From NCBI GenBank assembly GCA_027117675.1, contig JAJAYM010000163.1:1-10470 (forward strand): a stretch of 10,470 bases of DNA, read 5' to 3'. Position numbers and translations under genes: made by a program. Below the pieces are notes generated by a model that was not told the origin of the DNA, ran no database searches, and saw only the letters and a program-made list of their open reading frames with translations. Below, one piece after another: positions 1 through 6,423 of this stretch. This DNA comes from Actinomycetes bacterium. GTDB lineage: Bacteria; Actinomycetota; Actinomycetes; JAHEKZ01. How positions within the stretch are numbered: the first letter of the stretch is position 1; every line of letters begins with the position of its first letter.

Positions 1-23
1 GACGCACAGAACAGCACCTGTGA
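1..23 (+). CDS. 3' end of a possible upstream gene (partial)
   Basis: Reading the frame that ends at the TGA at 21-23 gives a short open tail, RTEQHL then stop. This stop overlaps the GTG start of the next gene as GTGA, the same 4-bp arrangement seen at 199-202, 8522-8525 and 8908-8911. That shared arrangement is the only reason to think a gene ends here. Six codons are too few to judge the product. Confidence 0.3.
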
Positions 24-202
24 GCGACACAAGCACAACGGAGGTACACGTAGGCACCCCCGAGGGCTCCGATACGCACTCCTGCCAGATCGATCTGCGT
101 TCTTACATTGACGACGTGTGCCCGGCGTGTGTTGAGAAGCGAAGAGACGACCAACGCGACCACCTCGAGGGCTCAGCGGGCGCGAGAGGGGCGGACGCGT
201 GA
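20..202 (+). CDS. Small cysteine-containing hypothetical protein, 60 aa
   Basis: A 60-aa acidic/basic small protein of no recognised family. It has HSC at residues 21-23 and a CPAC pair at 34-37 followed by a charged EKRRDD stretch, so a small metal-binding knuckle is possible but not proven. The GTG start at 20 has no clear ribosome binding site and overlaps a possible upstream stop by 4 bp, so it would rely on translational coupling. Its own stop overlaps the GTG of the 282-aa gene in the same GTGA manner, which supports it being a genuine operon member. A longer reading frame crossing the same DNA from 108 to 653 is very arginine-rich and looks like a shadow of the two genes here. Function unknown. 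Confidence 0.5.
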   Translation: MSDTSTTEVHVGTPEGSDTHSCQIDLRSYIDDVCPACVEKRRDDQRDHLEGSAGARGADA

Positions 203-1047
203 ACTGCAATCGCTGCACGGCAGCGACGAGCAACGGACTCGCGCTCTGCGCCACCTGCCAACAGACACTCCGGGTATCACTCGTCAACGTCGCCTCGTTC
301 CACACCGACGTGCTGCGAATCCAGCCAGGCCAGCGCGTGCGGGTCCGGTCCGCCTACCAGTCCACGCCACCGCCCGAGACTCAGGTGAAGATCGACCCCA
401 TCACCCGAGCCACCGGGCACGTGGACGCCATCGTGATCGGGTGGGTCCGCAACCTCCAAGACGACCGACCCGGGATCAGCCAGCCACCCAACGACGTCGC
501 CAAAGCGTGCGGCTGGCTCGAGGGACACGTGACCACCATCTCCACGCTGAAATGGGCCGGCGATTGCGTGCGCGAGATGGTCGAGTGCGAGCTCACGTTG
601 CAGCGGATCATCGACCGCTCGGACACCGGCTGGTACGCCGGGGTCTGCGGTAACGAGTTGGGCCGCGAGATCCGTGAGCACGAGGACGACGACGTCCGAA
701 CCATCACCTGCCCGCGCAACCTCTACGGCACACAGGGTTCCTCATGGGTCCGCTGCCCCGAGTGTGGACGGACGTGGCCCACCGAGGAGCGCCGAGCGCT
801 GATGATCGCCGAGGCCAGGGACCAAGTCGCACCGGTCCGGGTAGTGGCTCGCGCTGTGGTCGGACTGATGGACGGGCAGACCAGCGTCGAGCGACTGACC
901 AGGCGCATTGAGCAGTGGATCGCACGAGGCGTGCTGCGCGACCTTGGCACCCGCGTGCTGGACGGGAAGCCGCGTAAGGTCTACAACCTGGGTGAGGTGT
1001 TCGACCTCGTCACTGGCGATGTCAAGCCCAAGAACGCGGCGGCCTGA
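199..1047 (+). CDS. Putative zinc-finger / winged-helix DNA-binding protein, 282 aa
   Basis: Two cysteine clusters are visible. The N-terminus has C3-x2-C6 and C17-x2-C20, a compact zinc-ribbon spacing. The middle has C150, C171 and C186-x2-C189 (CPEC), a probable second ribbon. Residues about 210-270 read like a winged helix: a helical stretch with VARAVVGLMDG, then TSVERLTRRIEQWIARGVL, then a turn with basic residues (DGKPRKVYNLGEV) typical of a wing. Proteins of this build, often annotated as helix-turn-helix or zinc-finger DNA-binding proteins, are common just upstream of the late genes in actinophages. A transcriptional or packaging-related role is inference. The GTG start at 199 overlaps the preceding stop, and a purine-rich GAGAGGGG lies about 8-10 bases upstream. 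It ends in TGA immediately followed by TAG. A strong hairpin lies 41 bp downstream. Confidence 0.8.
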   Translation: MNCNRCTAATSNGLALCATCQQTLRVSLVNVASFHTDVLRIQPGQRVRVRSAYQSTPPPETQVKIDPITRATGHVDAIVIGWVRNLQDDRPGISQPPNDVAKACGWLEGHVTTISTLKWAGDCVREMVECELTLQRIIDRSDTGWYAGVCGNELGREIREHEDDDVRTITCPRNLYGTQGSSWVRCPECGRTWPTEERRALMIAEARDQVAPVRVVARAVVGLMDGQTSVERLTRRIEQWIARGVLRDLGTRVLDGKPRKVYNLGEVFDLVTGDVKPKNAAA

Positions 1048-1088
1048 TAGCATCTGTCGTAGTTGCCAGTCATACCGGCGACCCATCC

Positions 1089-1119
1089 CACGCCCCGAAG
1101 CCTCACGGTTCGGGGCGTG
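1089..1119 (+). terminator. GC-rich perfect hairpin, possible terminator or processing site
   Basis: An 11-bp perfect inverted repeat (CACGCCCCGAA with TTCGGGGCGTG) encloses a 9-base loop. It sits between the 282-aa gene and the 57-aa gene, about 20 bases before the latter's start codon. There is no run of T after the stem, so it is not a classic intrinsic terminator. T-less GC hairpins have been proposed as terminators in actinobacteria, and an RNA-processing or attenuation role is equally possible. Confidence 0.5.
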
Positions 1120-1139
1120 ACTCATGTCCGGGGGGTGCG

Positions 1140-1313
1140 ATGACCACCACCACCGGCACCGTCGCCCAACGCTGCGAAGCCGAATGCCGGCAACGCATGG
1201 CCGAACGCGCCAACACTGACCTCACCTGGCAAACCCGGAGCGAACGCGACGACATGGCCGCCGCCGTCTGCGTACTACTCGACCAGTTCAACCTACTCAC
1301 ACTCGGCCGGTAA
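1140..1313 (+). CDS. Hypothetical protein, 57 aa
   Basis: This small gene reads ATG (1140) to TAA (1311-1313). The G-rich stretch GGGGGG ending about 5 bases before the ATG can act as ribosome binding site. The product begins MTTTTGTVAQRCEAECRQRM and is helical and charged in the middle (RMAERANTDLTW, RSERDDMAAAVCVLLDQF). It has cysteines at 12, 16 and 44 and no recognised domain. Codon use (C-ending, plus CAA and GAA) matches the HNH gene that starts only 3 bases after its stop, so the two are probably co-transcribed. Its position before the HNH and terminase genes is common for small actinophage proteins of unknown role. No function assigned. Confidence 0.6.
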   Translation: MTTTTGTVAQRCEAECRQRMAERANTDLTWQTRSERDDMAAAVCVLLDQFNLLTLGR

Positions 1314-1316
1314 CAC

Positions 1317-1622
1317 GTGACCATGCGCGTCTGCTCAACCCCCGGATGCCCAGCCCTACAGCCCGAGGCCCGATGCCCCGAACACAGACGCCAACGTGAA
1401 CGCGAACGCGGAACATCCAGTGCTCGAGGCTACGGTGCCGAACACCAGGCTGCCCGCGCTGAGTGGGTTACCCTCATAGCAACAGGCAACGTCAAGTGCT
1501 GGCGATGCCACCAGTACATCCCCGCAGGCCCCTTCGACCTAGGCCACGACGACACCGACCGACGTCGATACCGAGGCCCTGAGCACGTGCGCTGCAACCG
1601 AGCCACAGCCGGACGCATATAG
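1317..1622 (+). CDS. HNH endonuclease, packaging-associated type
   Basis: A 101-aa protein with the compact zinc-stabilised HNH fold common in actinophages. C6/C11 and C20/H23 form an N-terminal CxxxxC...CxxH cluster. ARGYG (36-40) is the usual lead-in to the helix. C61-x2-C64 pairs with C93. The catalytic region FDLGHDD (73-79) holds H77, and GPEHVRCNRAT (87-97) supplies H90 and N94. HNH proteins encoded beside the terminase genes are known in HK97-type phages to work with large terminase in cohesive-end cutting and packaging. The position two genes before terL fits that role, but free homing-type HNH activity cannot be excluded. The start is GTG 1317 or ATG 1323, with neither preceded by a strong ribosome binding site. 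I chose 1317 because it lies directly after the preceding TAA. Confidence 0.9.
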   Translation: MTMRVCSTPGCPALQPEARCPEHRRQRERERGTSSARGYGAEHQAARAEWVTLIATGNVKCWRCHQYIPAGPFDLGHDDTDRRRYRGPEHVRCNRATAGRI

Positions 1623-1651
1623 CATGAGGCGCATAATTCCTGAGCTGACAC

Positions 1652-1679
1652 CCAGGGGGGTGGGGCAAACACCCCCTGG
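1652..1679 (+). terminator. Imperfect GC hairpin, possible terminator or structural site
   Basis: CCAGGGGG (1652-1659) pairs with CCCCCTGG (1672-1679). After one bulged G, TG pairs with CA, leaving a 7-base GGGCAAA loop. It lies 29 bp after the HNH stop codon and is not followed by a T-run. It could end the upstream transcript or be part of a DNA packaging site; the sequence does not decide. Confidence 0.35.
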
Positions 1680-1777
1680 CCTCTAGACCGCGGGTAAGGT
1701 GCCTCGCAGTTTTGACCTCTGGAATCTGCCCGGGCGCCAGCCCCTTACAGTCCCTTACGTCACCAGACGCATAATCC

Positions 1778-1783
1778 AGGAGG
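1778..1783 (+). promoter_or_regulatory. Ribosome binding site of small terminase
   Basis: AGGAGG lies 6 bases before GTG 1790. This near-perfect Shine-Dalgarno sequence fixes the start of small terminase at a GTG and argues against the overlapping frame that starts at 1699. Confidence 0.8.
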
Positions 1784-1789
1784 CCGATC

Positions 1790-2146
1790 GTGACCACTCC
1801 GACTGGCTTAGGCCCCGGTGGGCGCGCCCTCTGGAAGGCCATCGACGACGCCCACGACCTCGACGCCATGCAGCGCGTCCAGCGTGAGGTGGCGTGCCGG
1901 GCGAAGGATCGTTGCGACAGGCTTGACGGACTGCTCCGGGACGACGTTGATTCTTGGGACTCGGCCCTCTCTCAGGCGAACGCGACCGCGAACCTGATGA
2001 AGCAGCTTCTTGCTGCTTTGCGTCTGCCTGATGAGGCGACGGGTAGGAAGCCGCAGTACCGGGGTCCTCGTGGTGCTCATGCGCCGAAGGTGGCGGGCGG
2101 CAAGGTGTCTAGCCTTGACAGGGCTCGAGCCGCTAAGACTTCCTGA
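1790..2146 (+). CDS. terS: Terminase small subunit
   Basis: A 118-aa protein with the layout of actinophage small terminases. GLGPGGRALWKAID (6-19) is the typical opening, followed by a long helical region (DLDAMQRVQREVACRAKDRCDRLDGLL, about 23-49). A second helix (SALSQANATANLMKQLLAALRLP, 58-80) likely mediates oligomerisation. The C-terminus is basic and flexible (GRKPQYRGPRGAHAPK). In this family the small subunit recognises the packaging site and hands DNA to the large subunit. Family assignment rests on this motif order and on the large terminase directly downstream. Its stop overlaps the terL start by one base (TGATG), giving translational coupling. Codon use changes within the gene: C-ending codons dominate its first third, and G/T-ending codons appear after about 1880. 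Confidence 0.85.
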   Translation: MTTPTGLGPGGRALWKAIDDAHDLDAMQRVQREVACRAKDRCDRLDGLLRDDVDSWDSALSQANATANLMKQLLAALRLPDEATGRKPQYRGPRGAHAPKVAGGKVSSLDRARAAKTS

Positions 2147-3744
2147 TGGTCTGGTCTGGCCCGTTGTTTGAGGGCCATGTGTGTTCGCTGGGTTACGTGG
2201 TGGTGGACTTCATTCTTGAGAACTGCTGTTACGGGCCTGGCGACTTGCAGGGCGACTTCCCGGTGGTCATCGACGATGAGATGTTTGAGTTCATTGTTGA
2301 GGTGTACCGGATCAACCCGGAGACGGGGCGGAAGGCTTACGACGAGGCGGTCCTGTCTCGCCCTAAGGGGCGGGCGAAGACGGAGATTGCTGGGTGGCTG
2401 GTCGTGGCTGAGGCGTTTGGGCCTGTCCGGTTTGCTGGTTGGGACGAGGAGGGGCAGCCGTCCGGGAAGCCGGTCACGTCGCCGCTTATCAAGTGTTTGG
2501 CCACCGAGGAGTCGCAGGCTACTGCCGCGTTCTCGGTGGTGACGTACATCGTCAACGATTGGGGCAAGGAGAACCGCCCTGGTATCTACGGCGCGGTCAC
2601 GGGTGCCCGTCAGTATCAGTCGGCGACGGCGCTGTATCTGCCTCACGGCGGTGAGATTCGTGCGTGTTCGTCGGGTTCGGCGTCTAAGGATGGCGGCAAG
2701 GAGACGTTCGTGGTTGCGGACGAGTCGCACTTGTATGTGTTGCGGGAGCTGAAGTCGATGTACGCGACGGTTCGCCGCAACCTGGGGAAGCGGAAGCTTG
2801 CTGAACCGTGGATGTTGCAGACGTCGACGGCCTACCGCCCTGGTGAGCAGTCGATCTTTGAGGAGACGTTGACGTCGTGGCGCAAACACGAACTGTCGGC
2901 GTCGGTGTACGTCAACCACCGTGAGGCGAAGGGCCGGATCGACCTTGAGGATGCGGCCCACACGTTGCGCCAGTTGCGCTACGTGTACGGGGCGGCGTCT
3001 GAGTGGATGGACCTTGACCGGATATATCGGGAGATGCGGGACCCTCGGTCGTGTCCTGACGCGGAGACGGCGGCCCGGTATTTCTTGAATCGTTCGATGA
3101 GTGGTCGCGACGCCTGGATCGCGAAGGATGTTCACGAGCGGCAGGCGAAGGCCGATGTGGTGGCGATGGGCGAGTCGATTGCCCTCGGCTTTGATGGGTC
3201 CCTGAACGACGACACAACGGTCTTGCGTGGGTGTCGTATGTCGGATGGGTTCCTGTTTCGTATTGGCGTATGGGCGAAGCCTGAGGGGCCGGCGGGGATT
3301 GGGTGGGAGGTTCCGCGCCTTGAGGTTCTCGCTGCTGTTCGGGAAGCGTTTGGCCGCTATGACGTGACCCGCATGTACGCCGATCCGCACGAGTGGCGCA
3401 GCGACATTGAGGTGCTGGCCGCCGAGTTCGGGGAGACCAGGGTCATCCCGTGGTCGACGAATAAGCATGTGGCGATGGCCGCCGCCCTGGACCGGCTCCA
3501 CACGGGGTTCATGGTTGGTGAGGTTTGGCACGACGACGACCCGGTGGCCGCAGAGCACTACGGCAACGTCTACGTCGCACGGCGGGGGCAACTGCGGCTG
3601 GTCCGCAAGGAGTACCCGAACAGTCCCCGCAAGATCGACACCGTAGTCGGTGACGCGCTCGCGCTTGAGGCTCGCGCCGACGCCATCGCCGCGGGTTGGC
3701 CTGAACTTGTTGCTGCCGCAACGTACTTTCGACTGCCAAGGTGA
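2146..3744 (+). CDS. terL: Terminase large subunit (ATPase-nuclease)
   Basis: A 532-aa packaging motor at full family length. The N-terminal ATPase has a Walker A-type loop, SRPKGRAKTE (71-80), with K78-T79. An alanine replaces the second glycine of the usual GxGK form. Walker B is VVADE (189-193), with D192 and catalytic E193, and motif III-like QTSTAY is at 225-230. The C-terminal RNase H-like nuclease starts with IALGFDGSLNDDTT (345-358), with D350 as the first metal ligand. YADPHEW (411-417) supplies the next, and VVGDALALEA (500-509), with D503, is the probable third acidic site. Both domains appear intact, so the protein should both cut and translocate DNA. It is coupled to terS by a 1-bp overlap. 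The portal gene follows after a short gap with a strong ribosome binding site. A 504-aa open frame lies opposite on the minus strand and is a composition artefact. Confidence 0.97.
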   Translation: MVWSGPLFEGHVCSLGYVVVDFILENCCYGPGDLQGDFPVVIDDEMFEFIVEVYRINPETGRKAYDEAVLSRPKGRAKTEIAGWLVVAEAFGPVRFAGWDEEGQPSGKPVTSPLIKCLATEESQATAAFSVVTYIVNDWGKENRPGIYGAVTGARQYQSATALYLPHGGEIRACSSGSASKDGGKETFVVADESHLYVLRELKSMYATVRRNLGKRKLAEPWMLQTSTAYRPGEQSIFEETLTSWRKHELSASVYVNHREAKGRIDLEDAAHTLRQLRYVYGAASEWMDLDRIYREMRDPRSCPDAETAARYFLNRSMSGRDAWIAKDVHERQAKADVVAMGESIALGFDGSLNDDTTVLRGCRMSDGFLFRIGVWAKPEGPAGIGWEVPRLEVLAAVREAFGRYDVTRMYADPHEWRSDIEVLAAEFGETRVIPWSTNKHVAMAAALDRLHTGFMVGEVWHDDDPVAAEHYGNVYVARRGQLRLVRKEYPNSPRKIDTVVGDALALEARADAIAAGWPELVAAATYFRLPR

Positions 3745-3759
3745 CCCGAAGGAGGGACT

Positions 3760-5112
3760 GTGGCTCTCACGCCCCCCGAGATCGCGCTCATCGACTCTCT
3801 AAAACTTGACCTCGACACACGCTCAATGGACGACGAGTTGCTGCTGCGCTACTACAAGGGGCGTCAACGCGTTGAGCAGTTGGGCATGGCGATTCCGCCT
3901 GCGATGCGGCGATTCCTGGTCATCACTAACTGGTGTCGCACGGTCGTTGACACGATCAACGACCGGCAGCAGGTCCGCTCCCTGATCCTGCCCGGCGAGG
4001 AGACTGCCGACCCGCAGCTCCGGGCCGTGTGGGACGCCAACGACCTAACCGCTCACCTGGCCATGTTCAACCGTGACCGGATGATCTATGGTCGCGGGTT
4101 CATGTCCGTGGGCGCCAATGAGATTAACCCGGATCTTCCGTTTGTGCGGGTGGAGTCGCCGCGGGAGATGATCGCGCAGATCGACAGGCGCCGGGAGGTT
4201 GTCACTGCTGCCGCGCGGTTCTATGGCAACACGAAACTTAGCGGCGGTCCTACGAAGGTCACGCTGTATATGCCGGATTCGACGGTCTGGGTTGAGCGAA
4301 GCGACGACGGCCGCTGGTACGAGGTCGACCGTGACCAGCACAACTTTGGTGTCGTCCCGGTCGTCATGCACCTTAACCGACGCATGTCGGGGGGGTGGAC
4401 GGGTGAGTCGCAGATGACCGACGTCATCCCGCATGTTGACGCGGCCGCTCGAGCTCTCACCAATCTGCAGTTTGCTCAGGAGGCGCACGGTATCCCGCGG
4501 ATGTGGATGGCTGGCGTAGCCAAAGGCGACTTTATTGACGGCGACGGCAAACCGATCCCTCAGTTTGAGGCTTACTTTGACGCCATCCACACGATCACCA
4601 ACCCTGCGGGCAAGGTGGGTCAGCTTGACGCGGCCGACCTGAAGAACTTTGAGACCTCACTGAACATCTACGGTGCTCAGGCGGCGGTAGCGACCGGGTT
4701 CCCGCTGAGGAAGTTTGGTATCTCGTCGGTTAACCCTCCGACCGAGGGCTCAATCCGGGCTGAAGAGACTGACATGGTCCGGTCGGTTGAGTCGCAGAAC
4801 GCTGAGGTTGGGATGTCGTTGGGTTGGGTTGGGGCACTTGCGCTCCGGTTTATCAGGGGCCGCCCGGTTGAGGGAAACCGGGTTCGTGTTGACTGGTTCG
4901 ACCCAGCGACTCCGACAATCTCGCAGCGTGAGGACGCGCTGGCGAAGCGTCGCGCGGCTGGTGCTCTGTCTCTTGAGGGGTACTGGGACGAGTTGGGTTG
5001 GTCCGAGCCCCGCAAGGCTAAGGAGCGGGCGTACTTGGCTGCTGAGGCCCTTGACCCGGTGACGGCGGCGATCGTGAACGGTGTAAACCGTGACGCTGCG
5101 CTCGGCGGATAG
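3760..5112 (+). CDS. Portal protein (SPP1 gp6-like)
   Basis: A 450-aa protein of the SPP1 gp6-like portal family, which forms the dodecameric channel at the unique capsid vertex and docks the terminase motor. Recognisable features are the YYKGRQRVEQLG segment (31-42), the following NWCRTVVDTINDRQQV helix (57-72), and GRGFMSVG (111-118). There is a conserved acidic clip and wing region, then a helical crown-side segment with YGAQAAVATGFPLRKFGI (304-321) and a TEGSIRAEE motif (328-336). The C-terminus is helical (SQREDALAKRRAAGALSLEGYWDELGWS in two stretches from 388). The GTG start at 3760 is fixed by GGAGGG four bases upstream. The gene lies after terL and overlaps the next gene by 23 bp, as usual for portal and MuF-like pairs. 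Confidence 0.95.
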   Translation: MALTPPEIALIDSLKLDLDTRSMDDELLLRYYKGRQRVEQLGMAIPPAMRRFLVITNWCRTVVDTINDRQQVRSLILPGEETADPQLRAVWDANDLTAHLAMFNRDRMIYGRGFMSVGANEINPDLPFVRVESPREMIAQIDRRREVVTAAARFYGNTKLSGGPTKVTLYMPDSTVWVERSDDGRWYEVDRDQHNFGVVPVVMHLNRRMSGGWTGESQMTDVIPHVDAAARALTNLQFAQEAHGIPRMWMAGVAKGDFIDGDGKPIPQFEAYFDAIHTITNPAGKVGQLDAADLKNFETSLNIYGAQAAVATGFPLRKFGISSVNPPTEGSIRAEETDMVRSVESQNAEVGMSLGWVGALALRFIRGRPVEGNRVRVDWFDPATPTISQREDALAKRRAAGALSLEGYWDELGWSEPRKAKERAYLAAEALDPVTAAIVNGVNRDAALGG

Positions 5113-5845
5113 GCACTACCGTCTCTCGTCCCTGATCGCGGCCCGGGCCGCCCGTGAGGCGCGTAGGGCGCGTCCTCGAGGCGGGTTAGCGGTGGCCCGC
5201 GTGGTTGCTAGCCACCAGGTCGCGCAGGCTGTCACGTCACAGAGGGCGGTCGCTGAGATGTTGGCGGAGCAGGACATTGCTTCGGAGGCTGAGGCGTTCC
5301 TGGTCTCAACAGCGTTCACGACTGAGGCTGAGTCGTTTATGCGGATGTATGAGTCTGCGGGGGCAGGTGGCGCGGATCGTCTGGTGGCGTCGCTGGTGCA
5401 GGACGCGGGCAGGGCGGCCGAGTCGGTTGCGGTGACGGTTCGCCCCAACGTGGGATACGCCCGGCATCTTTCGCCCCCGTCGTGTTCGCGGTGCGCGGTC
5501 CTCGCGGGCCGGATCTACCGGTACTCGCAGGGTTTCCAGCGTCATCCTGGTTGCGACTGCACCATGTCGGCTGTTGCGGACGGTGACATCACGCAGGCGG
5601 TGGACCCGTTGGAGATGCTCAAGGCGGGACAACTGACTGGCCTGTCGAAAGCTGATGCTCGAGCTTTGGCTGACGGCGCCGACTTTGGGCAGGTCGTGAA
5701 CGTCCGCCGCCTGAAGGCTGGGCTCACCGAGTCGGGTCGGGTGCTGTCCCGTCGTGGCCGTCCGACACCTGAAGCCATCTACGCCCGCACGAGCAGCCGC
5801 GACGAAGCTGTCGCCGCGCTCGCCAAAGCCGGTTACATCATCTAA
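5090..5845 (+). CDS. MuF-like minor head protein
   Basis: A 251-aa protein with the core of actinophage MuF-like proteins, minor head components associated with the portal or procapsid interior. The first 120 residues are mostly helical and alanine-rich. The signature follows: HLSPPSCSRCAVLAGR (126-141), then FQRHPGCDC (149-157). This gives C132-x2-C135 and H152...C155-x-C157, a likely metal or disulphide cluster. Sometimes called capsid maturation protein, but I see no protease motif. The GTG start at 5090 overlaps the portal gene by 23 bp and lacks a ribosome binding site. A TAA in frame at 5084-5086 prevents a longer protein. The start sits in a small palindrome (CGGTGTAAACCG, 5079-5090), so translation probably depends on ribosomes finishing portal. 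A later start would lose only N-terminal helix. Confidence 0.88.
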   Translation: MTLRSADRHYRLSSLIAARAAREARRARPRGGLAVARVVASHQVAQAVTSQRAVAEMLAEQDIASEAEAFLVSTAFTTEAESFMRMYESAGAGGADRLVASLVQDAGRAAESVAVTVRPNVGYARHLSPPSCSRCAVLAGRIYRYSQGFQRHPGCDCTMSAVADGDITQAVDPLEMLKAGQLTGLSKADARALADGADFGQVVNVRRLKAGLTESGRVLSRRGRPTPEAIYARTSSRDEAVAALAKAGYII

Positions 5846-5886
5846 TTCTTCCCGACGACGCGAGGTCGTTGGGCCGTCTCCGCGAT

Positions 5887-5891
5887 GGAGG
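5887..5891 (+). promoter_or_regulatory. Ribosome binding site of scaffold gene
   Basis: GGAGG lies 6 bases before ATG 5898. It decides the scaffold start: the frame is open from GTG 5754, but that part overlaps the MuF-like gene and encodes a basic, low-complexity sequence. Confidence 0.8.
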
Positions 5892-5897
5892 AAAACC

Positions 5898-6404
5898 ATG
5901 TCCGATCCCACTGATGCCACCAAGGATGCAACGGCAGCCGCGACGGCTACCGATGCGACCACCCACGACAAGGTCGACGACAGGCCGTTGGGCGAGAACG
6001 GTGAGAAGGCGTTGCGGTCTGAGCGTGAGGCGCGGGCGGCGGCCGAGAGGTCAACGGCGGCACTCCAGAAGCAGCTCGACGACATCAACGCCGCCAACCT
6101 CACCGAGCTCGAGAAGGCCCAGAAGTCGGCTTCGGACGCTCGTGCCGATGCCGACGCAGCCACCTCGGAGGCGTTGCGTCTCCGTGTCGCGGCGAAGCAT
6201 GGGATCAACGACGCGGACGCCGACCTGTTCCTCACCGGCTCCGACCTCGAAACCGTGGAACGGCAGGCGACGGCTCTGGCCGCACGGTCATCGAACGGCC
6301 CTAAGCCTGACCTCAGTCAGGGCGCTAAGGGCACCACCTCCTCCGGTTCCCCGGAGCAGGACTTCGCAAACTTCCTCGGCGCTCAGATGAGCGGCCGGGG
6401 CTAA
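5898..6404 (+). CDS. Capsid scaffolding protein
   Basis: A 168-aa acidic protein directly before the major capsid gene, the usual place for scaffold. Residues 1-28 are low-complexity Ala/Thr/Asp. From GENGEKALRSEREARAAAE (32-50) to ALRLRVAAKHGI (92-103) it is a charged, heptad-rich coiled coil without cysteine, proline or aromatics. LFLTGSDLETVERQATALAA (110-129) resembles the segment that follows the coiled coil in phage scaffolds of the DUF4355-like type. A disordered linker then leads to a short C-terminal helix (PEQDFANFLGAQMSGRG, 152-168). In known scaffolds such an end contacts the capsid protein. It should guide procapsid assembly and then be removed or degraded. No protease domain is visible, so it is a dedicated scaffold rather than a protease-scaffold fusion. 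Confidence 0.88.
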   Translation: MSDPTDATKDATAAATATDATTHDKVDDRPLGENGEKALRSEREARAAAERSTAALQKQLDDINAANLTELEKAQKSASDARADADAATSEALRLRVAAKHGINDADADLFLTGSDLETVERQATALAARSSNGPKPDLSQGAKGTTSSGSPEQDFANFLGAQMSGRG

Positions 6405-6423
6405 CTGACCAAGGAGTCAGATC

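Larger units (their letters stand above)
1623..1789 (+). other. Intergenic region between HNH and small terminase
   Basis: This is the longest non-coding stretch of the window, 167 bp. It contains two near-copies of GCATAATCC (1631-1640 with an extra T, and 1769-1777), an imperfect GC hairpin at 1652-1679, the sequence CCGCGGGTAAGG at 1688-1699, and CCCTTAC twice at a 10-bp spacing (1742-1748, 1752-1758). A TTGACC at 1712-1717 has no matching -10 box at normal spacing, so I do not call a promoter. A GTG-started frame at 1699-1887 runs across it but is arginine-rich and overlaps small terminase in another frame, so I treat it as non-coding. A packaging/cos or late-promoter role is possible by position only. 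Confidence 0.5.

Noticed and set aside
108..653. 181-aa plus-strand frame overlapping the first genes
   Set aside because: Very arginine-rich and out of frame with the zinc-cysteine protein, which has convincing motifs and coupling.
1712..1740. Possible promoter from TTGACC at 1712-1717
   Set aside because: No -10-like hexamer occurs at 16-18 bases; the nearest candidates are too far away.
1699..1887. 62-aa frame across the HNH-terS gap
   Set aside because: Arg/Pro-rich, overlaps terS in another frame, and lacks a ribosome site, whereas terS has AGGAGG at good spacing.
2077..3591. 504-aa open frame on the minus strand opposite large terminase
   Set aside because: It lies entirely opposite a clear terL, is extremely rich in Arg/Leu/Pro/His, and has no domain. 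Its openness follows from the G/T-rich codon endings of terL.
5306..6235. 309-aa minus-strand open frame across MuF-like and scaffold genes
   Set aside because: Ser/Ala/Arg-rich, crosses two well-supported plus-strand genes, and has no independent evidence.
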